From NCBI GenBank assembly GCA_003612515.1, contig RAZB01000004.1, forward strand, positions 62,001 through 126,000: a DNA stretch of 64,000 bases. Reading direction: 5' to 3'. The stretch comes from a bacterium D16-34. GTDB taxonomy: Bacteria > Actinomycetota > Coriobacteriia > Coriobacteriales > Eggerthellaceae. The translations under genes were made by a program, and so were the position numbers. Below the pieces are notes generated by a model. It was given only the letters and a program-made list of their open reading frames with translations. It ran no database searches and was not told the origin of the DNA. Shown here in pieces: positions 16,575 to 26,458 of this stretch. Each line of letters opens with the position of its first letter. The stretch's first letter is position 1.

Positions 16575-17484
16575 TATCTTGCCTCTTCGACCTAAAATCA
16601 TGTTCCGGCAACGCATGCCAGAGCGCTCGCGAAAAGTCGTGTTCCAACAAATCTGGCGACGCAAATGCCGCCACTGACGTCTCTTCCACGACGCTGCCTT
16701 CATAAAAGACAGCCACCCTATCGGCAACTCGAAGCGCCAACTCTATATCGTGCGTGATCAACATGACGCCGCCGCCTTCTTGAGCAAATTCGCGAAAATC
16801 ATCAAGCGCACGCTCAGCCAACTGAAGGTCAAGCCCCGGCGTTGGCTCATCAGCAACAATGAGGCGCGGGTTATCCATCAGCGCGCAACATAAAAGCACG
16901 CGCCGCGCCATTCCTCCCGAGAGCTGATGCGGATACATCCGCGCTACCGATTCATCGAGGTCATAGCGCGCAAAGAGCTCTTGGCGACCAGCTTTTCTCT
17001 CGGCGCGTTTGTGACGCGGAAAGCCAAATCCTTCGACCTGTTTTCCCACACGCATAAGCGGATCAAGACTTGCAACACCTTGGGGCACCAGCGAAATACC
17101 TTTTCCACGCAATTGAGCCAAAGACTGCGCATTTTGCTCTTCGCCATCAAACCAAATCGTGCCGCTTACCTGGGCATTTGGCTCATAGATCCCGAGAATC
17201 GCATCTGCCAGCAAACTCTTTCCCGAACCTGACGCACCCACCACAGCCACTATTTCGCCAGCATGCACAGCGATATTTACATCATGTATGACATCAACCA
17301 TGCGCTGCTGCGCTTGAAAATAAGGCTTAGTTTCGTCATACATCTCAAAAGCAATGCTTAAGTGTTCCACCTGCAACAAGTGCGCACCATGTTTGTGCTG
17401 AGAGTTTTGGGCATGCATATGATGGTGGTGGAATTCCGCCTCGGTATGCACATCTGAATGAGGAAGCGAATTGAGATCAGTCAT
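16567..17484 (-). CDS. nikD: ABC importer ATPase, NikD/DppD type, with His-rich N-terminus
   Basis: 305 residues. The first 35 carry nine or so His (EFHHHHMHAQNSQHKHGAH), typical of nickel-handling proteins and absent in peptide importers. The ATPase core follows: VGASGSGKS, LVPQGVASLDPLMRVGKQ, LSGGMARRVLLCCAL, LIVADEPTPGLD, ITHD. It couples ATP hydrolysis to transport with NikB/NikC. His residues could store or sense metal in the cytoplasm. The gap to nikC is 3 nt. Confidence 0.87.
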   Translation of the reverse strand: MTDLNSLPHSDVHTEAEFHHHHMHAQNSQHKHGAHLLQVEHLSIAFEMYDETKPYFQAQQRMVDVIHDVNIAVHAGEIVAVVGASGSGKSLLADAILGIYEPNAQVSGTIWFDGEEQNAQSLAQLRGKGISLVPQGVASLDPLMRVGKQVEGFGFPRHKRAERKAGRQELFARYDLDESVARMYPHQLSGGMARRVLLCCALMDNPRLIVADEPTPGLDLQLAERALDDFREFAQEGGGVMLITHDIELALRVADRVAVFYEGSVVEETSVAAFASPDLLEHDFSRALWHALPEHDFRSKRQDNA

Positions 17485-17487
17485 GGT

Positions 17488-18333
17488 TTACTCCTGATTG
17501 CGCTTCGGATCAATAAGTCGGCGAAGAGAACTTCCTGCACAATCGAACAAAAGCACTACCGCCACCAACGCTAAACCGGGAAACACCGCAAGCCACCACA
17601 TTCCCGACGAAAGATAGGTCATAGCCTCGCTCAAAATTACACCGATGGCAGGCTGTTCAGGCGGCAGGCCAAACCCTAAAAAGGTAACAGCTGCTTCGTG
17701 CAAAATTGCGTGCGGAAACAGCAGAATGAGCCCAACTATGAACTGGGGCAGCGTGTAGGGAATCATATGAGTCAGCGCAATGCGCAAACGGCTTTGCCCG
17801 AGCGCCTGAGCGACACCCACAAACAACGACTCCTTGCATTGCAGAATCTCCGCACGAATTACTCGAGTAAGCGATGGCCAGTGTGTCAGCGCAATGCCAA
17901 CTGCCACGCCCCAAAAGCCCTTGCCAAGCGCGTACGAGATCAAGATGAGCAAGACGATATGGGGTATGCCCATCATAAGATCAATGCACCACGATATAAC
18001 CGCGTCTGCTCGCGAGCCGCCAAGCGCCGCGCACGCCCCCAGCACAAACGCCAGCACCGCAGAAACAAGCGCAGCTACCACGCCTAAAAGCACACTGGTA
18101 GACAACCCTGCAGCAGTGCGCAAAAGCATATCCCTGCCCATCCAGTCAGTTCCGAACGGATGAGCGAGCGAAGGCGGAAGGTTTTTCTGATCGAAGTTGG
18201 TTGCATTAGCCTGATCATAGACAACGCAGCCAAATATCACGATTGCCGCGAGCACGACAAATGCGGTTACGGTTACCACGAGCAGCAAACGCCTATTCGC
18301 CAAACGATGGTTTTTCGCCTCATGCAAAATCAT
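17488..18333 (-). CDS. nikC: ABC importer permease, NikC/DppC type
   Basis: 281 residues with an N-terminal membrane helix, an extracytoplasmic loop (LAHPFGTDWMGRDMLLRTAAG, the family hallmark) and five further helices; the EAA loop reads VGVAQALGQSRLRIALTHMIP. It forms the channel with NikB. It overlaps nikB by 4 nt. Confidence 0.87.
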   Translation of the reverse strand: MILHEAKNHRLANRRLLLVVTVTAFVVLAAIVIFGCVVYDQANATNFDQKNLPPSLAHPFGTDWMGRDMLLRTAAGLSTSVLLGVVAALVSAVLAFVLGACAALGGSRADAVISWCIDLMMGIPHIVLLILISYALGKGFWGVAVGIALTHWPSLTRVIRAEILQCKESLFVGVAQALGQSRLRIALTHMIPYTLPQFIVGLILLFPHAILHEAAVTFLGFGLPPEQPAIGVILSEAMTYLSSGMWWLAVFPGLALVAVVLLFDCAGSSLRRLIDPKRNQE

Positions 18334-19307
18334 CGGCGATCACCGCCCATGCGCACGTCGATGATACCATACATCACGTTGGCACACATATTGCCGGCAA
18401 ACACCAGCGCCGCAGAGACAAGTGCTATGCCTGCCAGCAGCGCGACATCGCCACCAAGCCCCGCCGTCACCGCCGCCTGCCCAAGCCCTGGATAGGAAAA
18501 CACTTCTTCGACCAGCACCGATCCACCAAAAATCTCAGCGATGGAAGCAAACTGCAACGTAAGCGCAGGCAGCGCGATATTTCGAATACCATGGTGCAGA
18601 AGCGCTTTTGACCGCGACAAGCCGCGCGCCCGCGCAAAACGAATATAGTCAGACTCAAGCACGTCAACAGTTTTTTCGCGCGTATGCAGTGCGATGTTTG
18701 CGATGCCTACCACCGAAAGCGTGAGCGCCGGCAAAACCATATGATGCAGCGCATCGGCAAGCCCCACATCTGCCGACGACATCCCAAGCGGCACCGAAAA
18801 ACCTACCGGAAACCAGCCAAGATATACCGCAAACACCATCAAGATAATGAGTCCAAGCCAAAACGTTGGCACGGAGGCCAGCACAAAACAATAGCCTTTT
18901 GCCAGCTTGTCAAAAAGCGAGTTCTGCCACAGACCCGCAAGTGTGCCCAACACAAAGCCAAGCACGCCACTTATCACCCACGCACATCCCATAAGCGCCA
19001 ACGAATTGAGTGCGCGTGTCGCAATAACTTCGGCGACCGGAGCGTTATAGCGAAGCGAGACCCCCATGTCACCATGCAACAAATCCCCAAACCAATTGCC
19101 ATATCGCTCCCACAAAGGAAGACCGGATCCCCAATACTCAGCAAGTTGCGCGCGCTTTGCTTCGCTCATATTGAGGTAAGCTGCCTGACCAACATTTGCC
19201 TGCACAGGATCAATGGGAGAAAGGCTCACCAGGACAAACGTCACCACACTGACGCCGAGCATCAGCAAAAGAAACTTCGCTATGGTGTGAATGAGAACCT
19301 TGGACAC
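18330..19307 (-). CDS. nikB: ABC importer permease, NikB/DppB type
   Basis: 325 residues. N-terminal helix then SPIDPVQANVGQAAYLNMSEAKR, a NikB/DppB-style loop, GDLLHGDMGVSLRYNAPVAEVI, and the EAA loop YIRFARARGLSRSKALLHHGIRN. Six hydrophobic segments are visible. It follows nikA by 7 nt. Confidence 0.87.
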   Translation of the reverse strand: MSKVLIHTIAKFLLLMLGVSVVTFVLVSLSPIDPVQANVGQAAYLNMSEAKRAQLAEYWGSGLPLWERYGNWFGDLLHGDMGVSLRYNAPVAEVIATRALNSLALMGCAWVISGVLGFVLGTLAGLWQNSLFDKLAKGYCFVLASVPTFWLGLIILMVFAVYLGWFPVGFSVPLGMSSADVGLADALHHMVLPALTLSVVGIANIALHTREKTVDVLESDYIRFARARGLSRSKALLHHGIRNIALPALTLQFASIAEIFGGSVLVEEVFSYPGLGQAAVTAGLGGDVALLAGIALVSAALVFAGNMCANVMYGIIDVRMGGDRR

Positions 19308-19314
19308 GACTGAA

Positions 19315-21132
19315 TTATCCCAGCCAATCCCACTGATCTACATTGTTTACCAGCGACCAACCATGCCCATGCGGATGCGGTTTTTGCTCTGCCAGATGCA
19401 GTCCGTCGCGCACATAATAGAGATGGTCGATGTTGGCCAGCCACACCCACGTTGCAGCGCCTTGAGGTGCAATTCCGCTTTCGCCATCCCATTGAGCCTT
19501 TTTCCAATAGTCAAACGAATTTTCAACCTCTACACATGCAAGCGCCTCATCGAGATAGCCATCAACTTCCGTGCTTTTGTACTGCGCAAAGTTGCCCCAG
19601 CCGTCTGAATAGGTGAGGTTATATATTTCAGTGGGCGAATTTGAGCCCCATCCCCACAGCACCGGATCAGTGTATTGATGTGGGTAAATATCATCGAAGG
19701 ACGCCCCTTGCACCACCACTTCAATACCCAGGTCATGCATTTGAGTTGCGAACGCTTCGGCCAACCCCTGACGAACCGAATCGCCAGCCATATACCAAAG
19801 CACAAACGAAGCGCGCAGACCATTTTTTTCGCGAATGCCATCACTTCCAAGTTCCCAGCCAGCCTCGTCAAGCAGCGCCTGAGCACGCGCGACATCAGTG
19901 GTAACTTGCATATCGTTTGAAGCCCACGGCATGCCATCGCTCACGCTAAACGCGGGCGATCCGTAGCCGTTTAGCACTTGCTCAACGAGCAGATCTCTAT
20001 CAACTCCGAAGTTGATAGCCTGTCGTATTGCCTGATCACAGGTGACGTCGTTGCCGACGTCGTAGACCATGTCGCCCTCTTCGACAAGCGTAGATCCTGA
20101 TGGGACACACGGAAGAGAAATACCGCGCGAGTCCACCGAAGCGCAGTTCACCAGGTTGTAGCCCGCAGGTTGTGCTGCAGCGAGGGTGGCAGAAGTGTAT
20201 GCGACATCCACCTGTCCTGCTTGTGCAGCGGCAAGCGAAGCGTCTTCAGCCATAAAAGCCACGACGACTCGCTCAATGTTTGGCGCCTCACCGTAATACA
20301 GCGGATTTGCGCGAAGGATGACTTGCTGACCCCGATCCCACTGCTCAAGCATATAGCGACCCGAGCCGATCGGGTTAGATCCATACTCTTCGCCATAAGC
20401 GTGTTCGGGCACAATACCGACAACCGCAAGCGTATAAAGCAGCGCATTGAATGGCTTGTTGAGCGTAATGACGACTGTCGTGTCATCAGGTGCTTGCGCT
20501 TCGTTAACCATCGACAGGTCTGCCTCGGCACCATCAAAAGTAGCGATGCTATTGATGGTAAATGCCACATCTTGTGCGGTTAGTGGTTCGCCGTCCGAGA
20601 AAACCACATCATCGCGAATGGTAAACGTCCAGGTCAAACCATCATCAGAGCACGAATAGCTTGTGGCTAAATCGTTCTTGAACGAAAGATCAGTATTGGT
20701 GGTTATAAGCGTGGATTGGATAAGTGGCTCGTGGACGTGTTCGCCACAACCCCAGCTCACAAACGGGTCAAATCCTGCAGGCGGCTCAGACCCCGGCGTC
20801 ATAGTGACAATTATCTGCGAGGGCTTTTGTGAGCCGTCTTTCGCTGATATCTCCTCTACAACAACGGCTTCGTCTGCTTTGTCAGCAGTACAACCAGAAA
20901 GCGACGTCGCCAAAAGCGCCCAAGCACAACCGCCAACAAGCGTTCCCAAGAAACCGCGTCGCGTGATGTCGGGCTGCGCCGAGAAAGCAGCCGCGGTGCC
21001 GAGCTGCTTCGTGCTTGCTTGCGCCCCGCCTTGCGGCGCCCTGCCTGCCTGCATCCCGGTTGCCTGCGCCCCGCCTTGCGGCGCCCTACCAAGCTGCACT
21101 TCGCCTGATCGCGCGTCCTCGAATTTAGCCAT
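19315..21132 (-). CDS. nikA: Nickel/peptide-type substrate-binding lipoprotein with Tat-like signal (NikA/DppA family)
   Basis: 605 residues, SBP family 5. A twin-arginine motif (ITRRGFLGTLVGG) followed by a hydrophobic stretch and lipobox LSGC (Cys about 82) suggests Tat export and lipid anchoring, so the protein may fold or bind metal before export. The signal is preceded by an unusual 55-residue leader with the repeat GRAPQGGAQA twice. The body has the family landmarks (LATSYSCSDDGLTWTFTIRDDVVFSDGEPLTAQDV and IRQAINFGVDRDLLVEQVLNGYG). GAGGAGGAG precedes the ATG. A NikR-like operator upstream supports nickel rather than peptide as cargo. Confidence 0.82.
   Translation of the reverse strand: MAKFEDARSGEVQLGRAPQGGAQATGMQAGRAPQGGAQASTKQLGTAAAFSAQPDITRRGFLGTLVGGCAWALLATSLSGCTADKADEAVVVEEISAKDGSQKPSQIIVTMTPGSEPPAGFDPFVSWGCGEHVHEPLIQSTLITTNTDLSFKNDLATSYSCSDDGLTWTFTIRDDVVFSDGEPLTAQDVAFTINSIATFDGAEADLSMVNEAQAPDDTTVVITLNKPFNALLYTLAVVGIVPEHAYGEEYGSNPIGSGRYMLEQWDRGQQVILRANPLYYGEAPNIERVVVAFMAEDASLAAAQAGQVDVAYTSATLAAAQPAGYNLVNCASVDSRGISLPCVPSGSTLVEEGDMVYDVGNDVTCDQAIRQAINFGVDRDLLVEQVLNGYGSPAFSVSDGMPWASNDMQVTTDVARAQALLDEAGWELGSDGIREKNGLRASFVLWYMAGDSVRQGLAEAFATQMHDLGIEVVVQGASFDDIYPHQYTDPVLWGWGSNSPTEIYNLTYSDGWGNFAQYKSTEVDGYLDEALACVEVENSFDYWKKAQWDGESGIAPQGAATWVWLANIDHLYYVRDGLHLAEQKPHPHGHGWSLVNNVDQWDWLG
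21020..21087 (-). repeat. 23-bp direct repeat inside nikA leader codons
   Basis: Two exact copies of a 23-nt GC-rich unit (TGCGCCCCGCCTTGCGGCGC plus CCT) begin at about 21020 and 21065, a 45-nt (15-codon) period. They encode the repeated APQGGAQA peptide before the Tat motif. Confidence 0.75.
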
Positions 21133-21257
21133 GAAACTCCTCCTCGATACACACCCGCAAAACGCGACGACGTCTGCCAGTACTTGTCGGTCCGTTAATA
21201 CGTGTTAGCACCCATCAATGCTTGTTGGTTGCTGCTAACCCTTACGGATGTTTGTTG

Positions 21258-21284
21258 GTGTTACGTATTTAACTATCGTAACAC
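21258..21284 (-). promoter_or_regulatory. NikR-type operator upstream of nikABCDE
   Basis: Perfect inverted repeat GTGTTAC (21258-21264), 13 nt, GTAACAC (21278-21284); including flanking G/C the arms are 8 bp. This is the half-site and spacing (GTGTTAC-N13/14-GTAACAC) I recall for a NikR from Geobacter. It lies 126 nt upstream of the nikA ATG. Confidence 0.75.
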
Positions 21285-21360
21285 ATCCTAGCACAGACCC
21301 CTTCTTTCGATGTTACGAATTCGCCAAAAATAACTCCAACGGTAGTTTGAACAAGGTTCT

Positions 21361-21490
21361 GGCTGGAAAAGTGCCCTCGTCGGCGAATCTGGCAGCAAAA
21401 TGGCTTAAAAAGTGCCCTCGTCGGTGATTCGGGCGGCTAAAACATGCGATTTTCCCCGACGAGAGGCATTTTCCAGCCAAAACTTCGAAA
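21361..21490. repeat. Three-unit palindromic repeat element, copy A
   Basis: The 118-bp core (21361-21478) has near-perfect terminal inverted repeats, GGCTGGAAAAGTGCCCTCGT at the left and its mirror ending TTTTCCAGCC at the right. An extra copy of the left unit (GGCTTAAAAAGTGCCCTCGT, from 21403) lies in the middle in direct orientation. A further AAAACTTCGA follows the core, as in copy B at 58309. No ORF fits. It lies between nikA and the CxxCxxCC gene, in a 441-nt gene-free stretch. Confidence 0.85.
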
Positions 21491-21573
21491 TGTTAACCAG
21501 TAGCAACTTCGCGACCAGGCTTTTTGCTGATATGGCCGCCGCCGGGGTGGCACCGCGGCGTCAACGCGCTGTG

Positions 21574-21890
21574 CTACGTATCCAAAAACGCTCGCACATA
21601 GGCACACTCATCGGGCAGATGGTTCGCTAAAAACACCGTTGCAGGACTTAACTTGCGGCAAGCCTGACACCGTTCGAATCGACAATCGTATACCGTACAT
21701 GACCGCGTTTGCAGATCTAGAAACTCGCACGGCGCAGCATAATTGATTACCACTTCGCCACTATCGGTCAACTCGCGCTCAAAGCAGCATCGACCACACA
21801 TATCGCAAAGTGCTTCCCACTGATCGTTGTGCCTGATATACATATCAAGCGCATCTGCAAACGCGCGCATGCGAAAGCGAGACTGCGCCA

Positions 21891-21891
<1 letters not shown>
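21574..21891 (-). CDS. YkgJ-type Cys-cluster (zinc/iron chelating) protein
   Basis: 105 residues with CDMCGRCCFE near residue 29, then CEFLDLQTRSCTVYDCRFERCQAC. This is the CxxCxxCC(x)nCxxL...CxxYxxRxxxC pattern of the YkgJ/UPF0153 metal-binding family. Function not established in the family; metal chelation is presumed. The ATG overlaps the ligA stop by one base (TAATG), so it is translationally coupled to ligA. Confidence 0.85.
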
Positions 21892-24014
<2,123 letters not shown>

Positions 24015-24129
24015 TCATGCAAGCTTTCATTATAGCGTTGGCGCAATCATATCGAAGGCGAGGCGGCCCTTGTCTTCACATCAGTCCTATAGGAAGGGCT
24101 CAGCTTGAGGAGCGAAGGCTCGGCCATGG

Positions 24130-24165
24130 AAAAAAGTCGGGCGCTGATATAAATCAACACCCGAC
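24130..24165 (-). terminator. Rho-independent terminator after the HdeD-like gene
   Basis: A 12-bp stem, GTCGGG...GAT against ATC...CCCGAC (24136-24165, two G-U pairs), is followed on the minus strand by six T. It ends the gene at 24211. The 90 nt to its left (24037-24130) hold nothing I recognise. Confidence 0.85.
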
Positions 24166-24210
24166 ATCAACGTTCGACATACACAAACAATTTCGAACAC
24201 AAATCATGCA

Positions 24211-24741
24211 CTAAGCAACAAACACGCCTTTACTTGCGTTCCATCCATAGTAGATCATAGAAATGCCACGCATCAAAATGAACACTGACAAGAACACCGA
24301 GAACGTCTCAGGCGTAACAAAGAACATAAGACCGCAGATGATTGACACAATACCCGAAAAGATAAGCCATCCCCAACCATCAACGCTGCCACTCTTTGCG
24401 CGCACGGCTAACACGATTTCCATGATGCCGAAGGCCACAAAGAACACGCCAACAACCCACGGAATAACTGCCGCAAACATAATCGGATGCAAAAGCAACA
24501 GCAAGCCTAAGATGATGTCGCAAATGGCATAAACAACCGCCCATGCAGAAAGCCCCATAGATGCACGCATGCGGACATAGGCAATAATGTCGAAGATACC
24601 TGCAACCAAAAATGCAGCGCCTGCTATTGCAGTAATGGTCACCAGGGTAAGACCTGGCCAAAAGAAGAACACAAACGAGCAGATAATCAGCAAGATACCT
24701 GCGACAATCAGTCCCCAGTCATGCTTTTTTGTTGTATCCAT
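24211..24741 (-). CDS. HdeD/DUF308 family membrane protein
   Basis: 176 residues with six hydrophobic helices in three pairs (GLIVAGILLIICSFVFFFWPG, ...FLVAGIFDIIAYVRMR, ...GVFFVAFGIMEIVLAVRA), the internally repeated DUF308 pattern found in E. coli HdeD. The family is linked to acid stress in E. coli; the role here is unknown. The ATG at 24741 follows AAGGAG; an upstream in-frame start would add 8 non-conserved residues. Single-gene unit. Confidence 0.85.
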   Translation of the reverse strand: MDTTKKHDWGLIVAGILLIICSFVFFFWPGLTLVTITAIAGAAFLVAGIFDIIAYVRMRASMGLSAWAVVYAICDIILGLLLLLHPIMFAAVIPWVVGVFFVAFGIMEIVLAVRAKSGSVDGWGWLIFSGIVSIICGLMFFVTPETFSVFLSVFILMRGISMIYYGWNASKGVFVA

Positions 24742-24878
24742 AACACAACTCCTTACCGCAATCATTTTTTACAACTGCATTGTAAACGCGGTTTTAACGG
24801 GATTCTTACCCAATTTCGCAGCGTTTGCATCCCGTTACACGTTGTGTTCCAAATTGTGATATTTATATCTAAACGACC

Positions 24879-25775
24879 CTATAATGCCTGATTGCAAGCG
24901 CTTTCGACGTTATCTAGCTCATCTATAGCAGGTCCTATTGCTCCTATAACATCGCTTGCTATCACGCCAATTTCGCCAATGCATTTCGCTGCAATTGAGC
25001 CAGCGTATGCATGCAGCGTAGCAGCGAGTATGCATGCGTCGCATGCAGATAACCCCTGGGCAAGCAGCGCCGATACCATGCCTGCCAAGACATCTCCGGT
25101 GCCAGCTTTTGCCAGCACAGAGCTACCTTTGTCCATGGCAATAGCTTTTTTTCCATCCGAAATATACGAAACCGGACCTTTCAAAAGCACGACAACCTGA
25201 TATGCGCGCGCTAAATCCAAGGAGAGCTGAGCTGGATCTTCGGTTGAAATACCAAGCGGTTTTGCTAAACGCGCCGCTTCGCCCATGTGTGGCGTGATGA
25301 CAGTATCGAACCCATCCTCAACGCGCTGAGCCACAATGCGAGCCGTTTTTTCAGCCACCAGCGCATCGAGGCCACCCCCATCAACGACAACAGGCGCCTT
25401 AGCGCGCTTAAGCACTTGCCGCGTTCGCTGCACGGAAGTCTCATCGGCGCTATCAAAACCGCTTCCTACTAGATATGCTACCGGATGCCCTAAGCGAAGT
25501 GCCGGCCAGGTGGCAGCTTTAAAGCGAGACCAACTTCGAACCACCAAAGATGAGCTGGCCAAATGAATCGGCAAGAAAGCTTCCTCGTCTGTTACAACCT
25601 CCACATATCCCGCGCCCATACGCTCAGCAGCACGTGCGCTTAGGCATGCAGCGCCCGGATAAGCTGCGCTACCAACCATCGCAATCAAGCGACCACGTGT
25701 GTATTTATTGGCGTCAGCTGCAGGAAATGGAAGAAGTTTTGCCAGTTCATCATTGCTAAAGCGCGTAAGTTCCAT
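24879..25775 (-). CDS. nnrD: ADP-dependent NAD(P)H-hydrate dehydratase (NnrD/YjeF C-terminal domain)
   Basis: 298 residues, ribokinase-like fold. RGRLIAMVGSAAYPGAACLSARAAERMGAGYVEV and the catalytic AGTGDVLAGMVSALLAQG are diagnostic. It repairs hydrated NAD(P)H. No epimerase (NnrE) domain is attached. It follows acpS by 12 nt, an association common in actinobacteria. Confidence 0.92.
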   Translation of the reverse strand: MELTRFSNDELAKLLPFPAADANKYTRGRLIAMVGSAAYPGAACLSARAAERMGAGYVEVVTDEEAFLPIHLASSSLVVRSWSRFKAATWPALRLGHPVAYLVGSGFDSADETSVQRTRQVLKRAKAPVVVDGGGLDALVAEKTARIVAQRVEDGFDTVITPHMGEAARLAKPLGISTEDPAQLSLDLARAYQVVVLLKGPVSYISDGKKAIAMDKGSSVLAKAGTGDVLAGMVSALLAQGLSACDACILAATLHAYAGSIAAKCIGEIGVIASDVIGAIGPAIDELDNVESACNQAL

Positions 25776-25786
25776 ACTTTTGTCCT

Positions 25787-26383
25787 TTATGATTGTGCAG
25801 GCGTTTGTTGAGAAGGCGTTTGTTGAGAAGACGGCGCACCCGGCACTTCGTCAAGCAAAGCGCGTGCTTCTTTAAATTGCTTACTTAATTCTTCAAGCGG
25901 ATTCACGCGCTCTTCTTTTACGCGCACCGACTCTTCGGTGATAGCCATCGCACATGCAACCGCATCGGTGTGCGTATACGAAAGCGAAATGGGTATTTCG
26001 CGAACCCCCATCTCAGAAGCTATCTCTTTCGCGCGACCATACAGATGCACCAAAGGACGACCCTTAGCATTGCGATACACTTCAATATCGCGAACACCTA
26101 TGCCTTGCGAAAACCCCGTTCCAAGTGCTTTTAAAACCGCTTCCTTTGCTGCAAAACGCGTAGCGTAGTGGATAGCAGGCTGAGCAGTTTTGTCGCAATA
26201 AGCGCGTTCGTCTTCTGAAAATACCCGCGTCTTAAACGAAGGAGTTCGCTTTAAAATTGCTTTCATGCGAGCGATTTCGACAATATCAACCCCTAAGCCA
26301 ACAGCGCCTTCTACGCCTTCAAACTCAAGCGCACCTGATGCGCTTTTTGCCTGCTTGGACGCTTGTATCTTCCGGTCGGACAT
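25787..26383 (-). CDS. acpS: Holo-[acyl-carrier-protein] synthase AcpS with N- and C-terminal extensions
   Basis: 198 residues against about 125 normally. The core is VGLGVDIVEIARMKAIL (Mg-binding Asp), FAAKEAVLKALG (Mg-binding Glu) and SLSYTHTDAVACAMAI. It transfers 4'-phosphopantetheine to acyl carrier protein. There are about 35 extra residues in front and about 45 behind, ending in a repeated SQQTP tract encoded by a 15-bp tandem repeat (GGCGTTTGTTGAGAA twice, 25800-25829, plus strand). ATG at 26383 after AAAGGG. Confidence 0.93.
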   Translation of the reverse strand: MSDRKIQASKQAKSASGALEFEGVEGAVGLGVDIVEIARMKAILKRTPSFKTRVFSEDERAYCDKTAQPAIHYATRFAAKEAVLKALGTGFSQGIGVRDIEVYRNAKGRPLVHLYGRAKEIASEMGVREIPISLSYTHTDAVACAMAITEESVRVKEERVNPLEELSKQFKEARALLDEVPGAPSSQQTPSQQTPAQS

Positions 26384-26458
26384 CAAAACCCTTTCATGTA
26401 TATACCTCACCTTTGCATGCCCGATCCCCGCATCAAAGACGCTTTAGTCGCTCGCACA

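Noticed and set aside
19315-21132. Peptide (Dpp/Opp) importer as the function of the ABC operon
   Set aside because: NikR-type operator and His-rich ATPase favour nickel; peptide transport remains possible for the protein family.
21202-21239. GTTAGCA...TGCTAAC pair that looks like a CIRCE element upstream of nikA
   Set aside because: Arms are 22 nt apart instead of 9 and lack the ACTC/GAGT ends.
24037-24130. Possible small structured RNA left of the HdeD-like gene
   Set aside because: Some self-complementarity (GGCCCTT/GAAGGGC), but no match to SRP RNA, tmRNA, 6S or RNase P features.
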